Positions 1-5,902 of a stretch of 6,637 bases of DNA are shown one piece after another. The translations under genes were made by a program, and so were the position numbers. Every line of letters begins with the position of its first letter. Position 1 is the first letter of the stretch. The stretch comes from Thermotogae bacterium (GTDB lineage: Bacteria > Thermotogota > Thermotogae > Thermotogales > DSM-5069), in NCBI GenBank assembly GCA_003641785.1, contig QNAO01000049.1, positions 1 through 6,637 of the forward strand, in the 5' to 3' direction. Below the pieces are notes generated by a model. That model saw only the letters and a list, made by a program, of their open reading frames with translations, was not told where the DNA came from and ran no database searches.

Positions 1-97
1 ACCACATATAATGTACAGCAAAGAAAAGCGAAAAGTCAAATCCTCTGGCAAATACCGTCTGTAAGAGCACTTTTGAGTGGTTCTGGTTTTCGTCAGT

Positions 98-127
98 TTT
101 GCAATATAAGAGACATTATATTGCAAA
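98..127. repeat. Perfect 12-bp inverted repeat with 6-nt loop
   Basis: The arms TTTGCAATATAA (98-109) and TTATATTGCAAA (116-127) are exact reverse complements separated by GAGACA (110-115). The stem is AT-rich, with only two G-C pairs, and no T-run follows in either direction, so it is not a typical intrinsic terminator. It could be a protein-binding palindrome or a hairpin in a leader or 3' end; the function is unknown. Confidence 0.8.
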
Positions 128-160
128 CGTCCTCAAGAGCATGAATATGTGAACGACTTT

Positions 161-332
161 GGCAAACTCATCGTGTCAAAAAATCTGCTTGAAAAAACCT
201 GCCTCGAAAATCGATTCTGAGACCTCTTTTTGACGTGGACCTATAGTTTTGTATTTACTGTGTCCAAAACAGGTCTCACGGGGCAATCTCGAAGGAGGTT
301 TTTGAAACACGCTTCTTTAGTGCTGTTTTGCC
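161..332. repeat. Long nested imperfect palindrome
   Basis: The core arms 193-230 and 266-303 are reverse complements at 27 of 38 positions without any gap. They include the identical blocks AAAAACCT, TCGA and TGAGACCT. Further complementary blocks lie in nested order outside (GGCAAA 161-166 with TTTGCC 327-332; CGTGT 172-176 with ACACG 307-311) and inside (GGAC 237-240 with GTCC 262-265). The centre is near 248. The conserved blocks with diverged spacers could reflect a structured RNA, a decayed MITE-like element or terminal inverted repeats of a lost insertion. No transposase and no clear target-site duplication is visible. Confidence 0.65.
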
Positions 333-371
333 TTTTCAAATTGAAGATTCAGCCCCCTAATAACGCGTTGT

Positions 372-390
372 GCCTTGTTCAAACAAAGGC
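372..390 (+). terminator. Weak hairpin, possible terminator or operator
   Basis: GCCTT (372-376) pairs with AAGGC (386-390), with a short inner stem around TTGTT-CA-AACAA, and is followed by TTTAT. This might be a weak intrinsic terminator shielding the glycosyltransferase from upstream transcription. The T-run is short and the stem small. The inner palindrome TTGTT-CA-AACAA (375-386) could equally be a regulator site. The right arm GGC (388-390) can instead pair with GCC (408-410) in an alternative hairpin. Confidence 0.3.
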
Positions 391-415
391 TTTATACGCT
401 TGAATAAGCCAATAA

Positions 416-424
416 TGGTATGAT
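416..424 (+). promoter_or_regulatory. Candidate extended -10 promoter of the glycosyltransferase
   Basis: TGGTATGAT contains an extended -10 TG and a hexamer matching TATAAT at 5 of 6 positions. No good -35 box lies at standard spacing; TTGAAT at 400-405 is only 13 nt away and CTTGA-like sequence is weak. Transcription would begin near 430, which leaves a very short leader containing little more than the ribosome binding site. That tight geometry lowers confidence. Confidence 0.35.
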
Positions 425-430
425 CTAAGC

Positions 431-438
431 GAGGTGAT
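431..438 (+). promoter_or_regulatory. Strong ribosome binding site of the glycosyltransferase
   Basis: GAGGTGAT is a full-length match to the anti-Shine-Dalgarno sequence at the 16S rRNA 3' end. It lies 3 nt before the ATG at 442 (counted from the last matched base; 7 nt from the GAGG core), which fixes the start codon. Confidence 0.8.
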
Positions 439-441
439 GAC

Positions 442-1737
442 ATGAACATAGCGCTTATTCACTACAGGGCAGGGTTAATGGATGGGGTTTCATTGGAAAT
501 GGAAAGATGGAAAACAGTTCTGGTTCGTTTAGGCCATAACGTGCATATAATTGCGGGCAACAATGAAAAAGGCGTAGATATTTGTATTCCTGAAATTGGA
601 TTTGATAATTCAATATACAATACTATATATCATAACTGCTTTGAAAATCTTGAAGATTATGATGAAAATTCTATTGTTGATTATATTACCAAATACGTCA
701 CAGTAATCTATAAGAAATTTATAAAGTCACTTTGTAGTTATGAAGTCATTATTGTAAACAATATGTGGTCGCTGGGTTTGAACTTACCGGTAGCTATTGC
801 ACTTTCTCAATACGCTGAAGAACATCCAGAAAAGTTGTTCATTGGACATCATCATGACTTCTGGTGGGAGCGAGAACATATGAAATGCACCTGTTCTGGA
901 GTTGAAAAGCTTTTAATAAAGTACTGCCCACCTACTGGTCAAAATATAAAGCATGTTGTAATAAATTCGTTTGCAAAGGATTCACTGCTTCAAAGAAAAT
1001 CTATTGACGCTCTGATAATCCCAAACGTTAGAGATTTCAGTGGTGAAGAGTATTTGAATGAATCACTTCGAGAAGAACTACGAAGCAAACACAACATTTC
1101 TCCCGGCGATATCGTTCTCCTCCAGGCTACGAGAATCACCCGCAGAAAGGCAATAGAGCTTGCGATAGATCTCTGTTGCGAACTTAAAAAAACGGCTCAG
1201 AGTTATATTGGTAAATCACTCTACAACGACAACATATTTACGGGACGAATTCTCCTTGCTCTATCAGGAATGTGTGAAGATATTTCTTACAGACGCCAGC
1301 TATTCAAAAAGGCAGCACAAATGGGTGTTGAGCTTTTGGATCTCTACACCACAGATGCAAAGAACAAAGAGCAAACTTTCATGAAGCTTTACAACATCGC
1401 AGACATTGTAACTTATCCTTCAATCCTTGAAGGTTGGGGAAATCAACTTCTTGAGGCAATATTGATGAAAAAGCCCATTGTTTTATTCGAATACGAGGTC
1501 TTTTCAAAGGACATCAAGTCAACTGGGATAGAGTATGTTACTCTTGGAAGTCAGTACAAGCTAACGAATGGGCTTGCTACAATCAGCGCTGATACCTTAG
1601 AACAAGCTGCAAAGAGAGTATTCGAACTTTTGTTTAACAAAAGGCTTTACTCAGACATTGTGAACAAGAATTTCAAAATAGCTTCGCAGCACTACGATCT
1701 TCATAATCTGGCAAGTATGATCAAGCAGCTTTTCTAA
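442..1737 (+). CDS. GT4-like (group 1) retaining glycosyltransferase
   Basis: This 431-residue protein would transfer a sugar from a nucleotide-sugar donor to an unknown acceptor in the cytoplasm. The N-terminal Rossmann-like half opens with MNIALIHYRAG and a donor/acceptor loop MDGVSLEMERW (13-23). An unusual HHHDFWWERE cluster lies at 136-145. The C-terminal half starts near residue 220 and has R231/K236 in ARITRRKA, where GT-B enzymes usually contact the donor phosphates. It also has the EX7E signature (E330, E338 in EGWGNQLLE) typical of GT4. No signal peptide or membrane segment is seen. The length is normal for the family. The start has a near-perfect ribosome binding site. The gene stands alone on the plus strand and converges on the alkyltransferase gene. 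Its role may be in compatible-solute, glycolipid or polysaccharide synthesis; the acceptor cannot be deduced. The family call is firm, the substrate is not. Confidence 0.85.
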   Translation: MNIALIHYRAGLMDGVSLEMERWKTVLVRLGHNVHIIAGNNEKGVDICIPEIGFDNSIYNTIYHNCFENLEDYDENSIVDYITKYVTVIYKKFIKSLCSYEVIIVNNMWSLGLNLPVAIALSQYAEEHPEKLFIGHHHDFWWEREHMKCTCSGVEKLLIKYCPPTGQNIKHVVINSFAKDSLLQRKSIDALIIPNVRDFSGEEYLNESLREELRSKHNISPGDIVLLQATRITRRKAIELAIDLCCELKKTAQSYIGKSLYNDNIFTGRILLALSGMCEDISYRRQLFKKAAQMGVELLDLYTTDAKNKEQTFMKLYNIADIVTYPSILEGWGNQLLEAILMKKPIVLFEYEVFSKDIKSTGIEYVTLGSQYKLTNGLATISADTLEQAAKRVFELLFNKRLYSDIVNKNFKIASQHYDLHNLASMIKQLF

Positions 1738-2162
1738 GTTTTGCTTTCGATTTCAAGCAAAAACTCTTTCCATTCAACATTTGAGCCAAAGCCACCTATG
1801 CCATCCTTGCCTACAACTCTGTGGCATGGTATATACAATGGCAAGTTGTTGCAAGCCATCGCATAGCCAACAACTTTGGGAATCACTCCAAGCTCACGTG
1901 CAACTTCACCATAGGTAAGTGTTTCACCGTAGGGAATCTGCCTGACATACTTCCATATCTTTTTGAAGATCGCTCCACCACCTATTAAAACGGGGAAATC
2001 AATCTTCTTTATTTTTCCATCGAGATAGCCCTTAATTTGCGTTGTGAAAGGCTCTAAAGGTATATCTTCGTGTTTTGCTGAGAATTTGATCTTCACTACT
2101 TTACCTTCATTAACAAAGACAACGATACTTCCCAGTTTTGTTTCAACACTGCCAATCTCCAT
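1734..2162 (-). CDS. ogt: Methylated-DNA--protein-cysteine S-methyltransferase (O6-alkylguanine-DNA alkyltransferase)
   Basis: This 142-residue suicide repair protein moves an alkyl group from O6-alkylguanine in DNA to its own cysteine. A short N-terminal domain (about 1-60) precedes the catalytic domain. The latter has the helix-turn-helix start IPYGETLTYGEVA (76-88) and the active-site motif PCHRVV with C113 and H114. N105 sits eight residues before the cysteine, as in human MGMT, and E139 is the likely triad glutamate. Two oddities stand out: the loop before VVG (98-99) is about two residues shorter than in MGMT, and the DNA-intercalating arginine finger position is Lys96. ATG start; GGAGGA at 2167-2172 gives good spacing. 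The gene follows the hydrolase by 12 nt, so it is probably cotranscribed, and its TAG overlaps the stop codon of the convergent glycosyltransferase. The family call is firm; ogt rather than ada because there is no Ada-type N-terminal domain. Confidence 0.93.
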   Translation of the reverse strand: MEIGSVETKLGSIVVFVNEGKVVKIKFSAKHEDIPLEPFTTQIKGYLDGKIKKIDFPVLIGGGAIFKKIWKYVRQIPYGETLTYGEVARELGVIPKVVGYAMACNNLPLYIPCHRVVGKDGIGGFGSNVEWKEFLLEIESKT

Positions 2163-2174
2163 TTTTTCCTCCAG

Positions 2175-3170
2175 TCACTTTTCCTCTATTTTCGGTTTTT
2201 CAATGTACCTCAGCCGTCTTTTAAATTCACGGATGTTCATCTTTTTCAAAACAAAGCTTCCAAGAAAGAACTGAAAAGGCAACCACGTTACGTGTCCAAC
2301 CGGCACAAAGTATCTCTTTGGTTTACCCAGGTGTTCCCATAATATTTTCCGAGTACTTGGGGGGAGGGCTCTATCAAATACACCCTCTATTAACGTTAGT
2401 TTGGAGGAATCTGAAAAACGGGCATATGCCACAGGATCGATCTTAAGTAATGGGTGAATATCTGAGTTAAGCATTTCGTCGACATTCTTAAATGTTTTCA
2501 GTTTTTCAATATCTGATTTGAAAACACGCTTTAAATTTTCCTCATCGCCAATACCTGATGCTGTGGTATCAAAGCGTTTCATCTCTTTTCTAACATAAGC
2601 AAGTGTCGGAGAATGCCACACAAGAGTTGATAAATCCCCACCTGCTGTGACAAGTATTGTCTGCTTCAAATCACTAACAAGCGCATTCAACATAACAGCT
2701 ATCATTCCACCAAGGCAGTATCCAACAAGGCAGTTGTTTTCATCCCACCAGGTTTGCTTCTTCATGAAGTCGATGGTGGTCAAACAATCCACCACTGCGT
2801 GTTCCCAATATCGCGTGGCTTTATCAATATCCGCTGAAAAGTAATCTTTACCACTCACCGATCCATGGGAAGTTCGTGTGAAATTCCCGGGCAGAACAGG
2901 AACAACTGTTCTCACCCCTGCGTTTGCAAGATGCATACCCAACCAGAGAAGGAAGGGAATATTCATAGTTCCCAAGCCATGAAGCAACAAAACACTACCT
3001 GCAACGCTTTCTTTCGGTTCGAAGTGATATAACTCCACGACTTCGGTGCCTATCTCTGCTCTTGGATACAGGCTTGGAAATTTGATTATGGAAGCTCTGA
3101 ATCGTTTGCTCTTCAAGATATAACCACTGGTAAATTCAATTGCCTTCTTTTCATATTTGAAGCTGATCAT
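2175..3170 (-). CDS. Alpha/beta hydrolase with GxCxG cysteine nucleophile
   Basis: This is a cytoplasmic alpha/beta-hydrolase of about 331 residues. The oxyanion-hole motif HGLG lies at 64-67 and the nucleophile elbow GYCLGG at 150-155, with cysteine (C152) in place of the usual serine. The likely acid is D266 (GVFDRALP) and the likely histidine is H293 (PVGHVTW). A cap region lies between about 180 and 260. Cysteine elbows are known in dienelactone hydrolases and PHA synthases. The protein is longer than a typical dienelactone hydrolase, and no PHA genes are nearby, so lactone or ester hydrolysis is the better guess. Start: ATG at 3170 is preferred. An upstream in-frame GTG at 3182 directly abuts the only purine-rich site (GAGG at 3183-3186), leaving no spacer, whereas that site is 12 nt from this ATG. 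It follows the barrel-enzyme gene by about 58 nt, so a weak internal promoter is possible. Substrate unknown. Confidence 0.8.
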   Translation of the reverse strand: MISFKYEKKAIEFTSGYILKSKRFRASIIKFPSLYPRAEIGTEVVELYHFEPKESVAGSVLLLHGLGTMNIPFLLWLGMHLANAGVRTVVPVLPGNFTRTSHGSVSGKDYFSADIDKATRYWEHAVVDCLTTIDFMKKQTWWDENNCLVGYCLGGMIAVMLNALVSDLKQTILVTAGGDLSTLVWHSPTLAYVRKEMKRFDTTASGIGDEENLKRVFKSDIEKLKTFKNVDEMLNSDIHPLLKIDPVAYARFSDSSKLTLIEGVFDRALPPSTRKILWEHLGKPKRYFVPVGHVTWLPFQFFLGSFVLKKMNIREFKRRLRYIEKPKIEEK

Positions 3171-3228
3171 CTCTACGAACACCCTCTTTTACACGTAGTA
3201 ATACTACCATAGGTGTTCGCGTTGAAGG

Positions 3229-4221
3229 TTACTGATCTCTGTGCATGGAATCATCGAAAGCTCTTTCGGATTTGCTGAAGTCAAGCTTTCTAACAAATTC
3301 AAGAGCTTCCTTAGCGCCTCGAACTCTGTCCATCCCAGAATCTTCCCACTCTACAGATAAAGGCCCAGTATAGTCTATATCGTTTAAGGCTCTTATTATG
3401 CCCTCGAAATCAACATTTCCATGACCCGGAGACACAAAATTCCACCCTCGTCTTGGGTCTCCAAACTGCAGGTGAGATCCCAATACACCGCTTCGACCAT
3501 CTAAATCGATGCGAACATCCTTAATGTGAACGTGATATATTCTGTCTGCAAAGTCTCTGATAAACAAATCCGGTTTAACTCCCTGCCACACTAAATGACT
3601 CGGGTCAAAATTGAAGCCAAAGCTTTTCCTGTATTCCACAGCTTTTAACGCCTGAGTTGCAGTGTAGTAATCAAACGCTATCTCAGTGGGATGAACTTCA
3701 AGAGCGAACTTTACGCCATTTTCATCGAAGACGTCTAAAATGGGGTTCCACATATTTGCAAAGAATTCAAAGCCTTTTTCTACGTATTCTCGCGTTACAG
3801 GTGGGAATGCATACCACATGTTCCATATGCTCGAGCCCGTGAAACCCGTTACAATCTTTGCACCGAGTTTTCGTGCCGCTATCGCCGCGTATTTCACCTC
3901 TTCAATTGCCCACTGTCGCATCTTTTCGGGATCACCGTGGACGTCTTTAGGAGCAAAGGCTTCATGAAGAGCGGTGTAACTACTGCAAACAAGTTGTCCT
4001 GCTAAATGCGCACTTATTGCCCATACTTTCAGTCCATACCTTTCTAAAATTTCCTTTTTCCTTTCCAAGTAGGATTCATCTTCGACAGCTTTTCTCACAT
4101 CTAAATGATCGCCCCAAGATGCCACTTCGAGGCCATCATAACCAATACCACTCATCATCTTGCACACGCTTTCAAAGCTCAAATCAGTCCACTGTCCTGT
4201 GAATATCGTCACTGGCCGCAC
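3229..4221 (-). CDS. Sugar phosphate isomerase/epimerase-like TIM-barrel protein (AP_endonuc_2 / xylose isomerase-like)
   Basis: This 330-residue protein has the fold of the xylose-isomerase-like superfamily, which holds a divalent metal at the mouth of a TIM barrel. Likely ligands are E175 (ALEVHP), D206 with H209 nearby (NFDPSHL), H232 (YHVHIKD) and E291 (LSVEWED). The order and spacing match the Glu-Asp-His-Glu set of tagatose 3-epimerase-type enzymes. The segment FGDPRRGW...SPGHG (253-268) and the C-terminal tail with AFD resemble members often encoded beside Gfo/Idh dehydrogenases. Such pairs act on keto-sugars, for example in the E. coli ycj cluster. The reaction here could be epimerisation, isomerisation or a lyase step; a phosphorylated substrate is not implied. 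GTG start with AGGGGGTG at 4227-4234 and 5-nt spacing. It lies 22 nt after the dehydrogenase gene in the same operon. The family call is firm, the reaction unknown. Confidence 0.88.
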   Translation of the reverse strand: MRPVTIFTGQWTDLSFESVCKMMSGIGYDGLEVASWGDHLDVRKAVEDESYLERKKEILERYGLKVWAISAHLAGQLVCSSYTALHEAFAPKDVHGDPEKMRQWAIEEVKYAAIAARKLGAKIVTGFTGSSIWNMWYAFPPVTREYVEKGFEFFANMWNPILDVFDENGVKFALEVHPTEIAFDYYTATQALKAVEYRKSFGFNFDPSHLVWQGVKPDLFIRDFADRIYHVHIKDVRIDLDGRSGVLGSHLQFGDPRRGWNFVSPGHGNVDFEGIIRALNDIDYTGPLSVEWEDSGMDRVRGAKEALEFVRKLDFSKSERAFDDSMHRDQ

Positions 4222-4243
4222 ACTAACACCCCCTGAAATATTG

Positions 4244-5269
4244 TTAAATCTTGAGAGAAACTAGGACCCCTCGCTTTGTCGATTCAAGCATCTTCTCTAC
4301 GACTAACAATGCGATATATCCATCTTCTGCTTTCACAATTGCTGGTTCCAAATTCAAACACACCTTTGCAAAATGATCGATGACAGGAGTTTTCCAATAC
4401 TCATCTTCATTTGTATATAGAGGTTTGACATTTATTTCCCCGTGAAATTTCACCGGTTCGGAAACATAGATGTCTATTCTATCGTTTCCACATACTCCAA
4501 CCTTAACGGTTCCTTTACTCCCATAAATAGAGATGTAATTTTCCTCCAGTCCATGTGTTATCCAATTCGCAGTTAACTCAGCGAAACCACCGTTGGAAAG
4601 TTTCAGAATTCCAACAGCAAAGTCTTCCACTGTTGCTTTCTTTTCAAGCGTAGCGGTAAGGGAAAAACACTCGGTGATTTCCAGCCCTGTCAGAAATCGT
4701 ATGAGATCTACCTTGTGTACCCCAAGATCTGCCAGTGCCCCAAAAGCCGCAGATTTTTTATCAAAGAACCACGATGCTGTGGGCGACCAATCTTCCGGAC
4801 CTGAGTGTGAAAACATAGTTTTTACCATTGTGATCGTTCCAATCAGGCCTGAATCAATTATCTCTTTTACTTTCTGATGATGAGGGAAAAAGCGCTGCGA
4901 ATGATTCACCATAAGAACTTTCTTGTACTTCTCAGCAGTTAAGATCATTTCCTTGGCTTCATTTGAAGAACTGGCCATGGGTTTTTCCACAAGAACATGC
5001 TTCTTTGATTCGAGTGATTTGATTGAAACCTCCGAATGCAAATAGTTTGGAACAGCCACAACAACGGCATCCAGATCGTCTTTTAAGAGCTCTTGATAAT
5101 CTGAGTAAGTGTGCAATCCTGGGTACCGCTGTTTGAAATAGTCAAGTCTTTCCTTTCTCGGATCTGAAATGGCTACTAATTCGGCAAAATTTGATAAGGC
5201 AATATTTGGTATATGAAGAACCTGTGCTATTTTGCCTGCTCCGATAACACCCATTTTCAGCTTTTTCAC
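4244..5269 (-). CDS. Gfo/Idh/MocA family NAD(P)-dependent oxidoreductase
   Basis: This 341-residue protein probably oxidises a sugar, inositol or sugar-derivative hydroxyl with NAD(P). The N-terminal Rossmann fold has the dinucleotide motif GVIGAGKIA (7-15), and D36 at the end of strand two suggests NAD rather than NADP. The family EKP motif is at 95-97 with K96 as catalytic lysine. The C-terminal alpha/beta domain carries ALADLGVHKVD (178-188), placing D181 and H185 at the usual catalytic positions. Length is typical, with no signal peptide, so it is cytoplasmic. The GTG start overlaps the TGA of the deacetylase gene (GTGA, 5266-5269), with GGAGTGAT at 5275-5282 as ribosome binding site, implying translational coupling. 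With the downstream barrel enzyme it forms a pair often seen in keto-sugar pathways. The substrate cannot be inferred; levoglucosan, glycosides, inositols and amino sugars are all handled by family members. Confidence 0.9.
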   Translation of the reverse strand: MKKLKMGVIGAGKIAQVLHIPNIALSNFAELVAISDPRKERLDYFKQRYPGLHTYSDYQELLKDDLDAVVVAVPNYLHSEVSIKSLESKKHVLVEKPMASSSNEAKEMILTAEKYKKVLMVNHSQRFFPHHQKVKEIIDSGLIGTITMVKTMFSHSGPEDWSPTASWFFDKKSAAFGALADLGVHKVDLIRFLTGLEITECFSLTATLEKKATVEDFAVGILKLSNGGFAELTANWITHGLEENYISIYGSKGTVKVGVCGNDRIDIYVSEPVKFHGEINVKPLYTNEDEYWKTPVIDHFAKVCLNLEPAIVKAEDGYIALLVVEKMLESTKRGVLVSLKI

Positions 5270-5901
5270 ACTTCATCACTCCAACTAATTAATGTTTTGT
5301 GGTATGGGGACAAAGGTTTTCTTGATCCATAGAATTTAAATACCTCCGCGTATTGACAGCCAACTTGGATGCCCCTAAAACCAGATGTGTATGCTATGGA
5401 AGGCCAGATTTCCCTTTCAAACACGGTGGAGTCAATTCCCCTGAGCATCTTGATCGCGTTCACCTTTCTAGAATAGAACTGCGTGATGTCAACAGAGACA
5501 TCAAAATGGAAATTGACACTCGATGCCGGAATTTCAAACAAGTACAGTTCCGAGACGTCTTGCCGCCTGGCTATTTCAATAACAGTCTCTGACACGATTT
5601 GATGATCAATGAGTATTTCATCGCTCCAATGCGTGAAAACAATATCGGGACTAATTGATTTGAACAACTCCTGCAACATGCCCACCAGTCTGTCACTTTT
5701 CTCAACTGAGCCATAGGAGTAATCAAATTTCAATGGAGTACCTCCAAGATTGGCAATTGCTTCCTCATAGCCTTCCGAGCGATCTCCGCACACGCTCAGT
5801 ACATGCGTTTGATAACCAAGATCAGATAACAAACCTATTACCCCACCAGCACCAATAATGGGGTCATCCACATGAGCCGCAGCCACAAGCACGCTTTTCA
5901 T
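5266..5901 (-). CDS. PIG-L (LmbE-like) family deacetylase with variant AHVDDP motif
   Basis: This protein of about 211 residues belongs to the PIG-L/LmbE zinc deacetylases, which remove acetyl groups from N-acetylglucosamine-type sugars. It opens with the usual beta strand MKSVLVAAAH. The signature AHPDDE appears as AHVDDP: H10 and D13 (metal ligands) and D12 (general base) remain, but the Pro and Glu are changed. The second metal motif is HWSDEILIDHQIVSE, with D99-H100 supplying the third ligand. Start: an ATG nine bases further upstream (5910) directly abuts the GGAG at 5911-5914 and is too close, whereas the ATG at 5901 has 9-nt spacing and gives the canonical N-terminus. This start leaves 1 nt after the regulator's stop codon, and the 3' end overlaps the dehydrogenase start by 4 nt. 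The context suggests deacetylation of a sugar conjugate before oxidation. Substrate unknown. Confidence 0.87.
   Translation of the reverse strand: MKSVLVAAAHVDDPIIGAGGVIGLLSDLGYQTHVLSVCGDRSEGYEEAIANLGGTPLKFDYSYGSVEKSDRLVGMLQELFKSISPDIVFTHWSDEILIDHQIVSETVIEIARRQDVSELYLFEIPASSVNFHFDVSVDITQFYSRKVNAIKMLRGIDSTVFEREIWPSIAYTSGFRGIQVGCQYAEVFKFYGSRKPLSPYHKTLISWSDEV
5275..5282 (-). promoter_or_regulatory. Ribosome binding site of the dehydrogenase inside the deacetylase gene
   Basis: Read on the minus strand, GGAGTGAT lies within the last codons of the deacetylase, 5 nt before the GTG start at 5269. With the GTGA stop/start overlap it supports coupled translation and the choice of GTG as start. Confidence 0.65.
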
Positions 5902-5902
5902 T

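Larger units (their letters stand above)
1..441. other. Non-coding region rich in inverted repeats
   Basis: I see no convincing gene in this stretch. On the plus strand a frame is open from the left edge to a TAA at 62-64 (reading ...MYSKEKRKVKSSGKYRL), which could be the C-terminus of an upstream gene but is too short to identify. The rest is dominated by inverted repeats, listed separately: a perfect 12-bp hairpin (98-127), a nested imperfect palindrome (161-332) and small hairpins (372-410), followed by a candidate promoter and the ribosome binding site of the glycosyltransferase. No tRNA, CRISPR repeat or known riboswitch is recognised. Confidence 0.6.

Noticed and set aside
1..64. Plus-strand frame open from the left edge to TAA at 62-64
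   Set aside because: It may be the end of an upstream gene, but about 20 residues without a recognisable motif cannot support a CDS call.
1..126. Minus-strand frame open from a TTG at 126 to the left edge (42 codons)
   Set aside because: No plausible ribosome binding site was found, it begins inside the perfect inverted repeat, and the peptide is not recognisable. A stop lies just upstream at 133-135.
230..257. Possible promoter TTGACG ... TATTTA inside the long palindrome
   Set aside because: The -10 hexamer is poor and no gene starts downstream at a suitable distance.
1..441. CRISPR array, tRNA or attachment site
   Set aside because: The repeats here are inverted rather than regularly spaced direct repeats, and no cloverleaf or integrase-type core is visible.
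1739..1762. Stem TTTTGCTT / AAGCAAAA with 8-nt loop just after the glycosyltransferase stop, as a terminator
   Set aside because: It has only two G-C pairs, no clean T-run follows, and it lies within the coding end of the alkyltransferase.
3195..3207. Palindrome GTAGTA-A-TACTAC between the barrel-enzyme and hydrolase genes
   Set aside because: It is short, with only a 4-bp stem if a real loop is allowed, and no promoter elements of good quality surround it, so it may be chance.
2044..5592. Several plus-strand open frames of 60-95 codons opposite the minus-strand genes
   Set aside because: They lie wholly within well-identified genes on the other strand, have low-complexity or unlikely translations, and lack ribosome binding sites.
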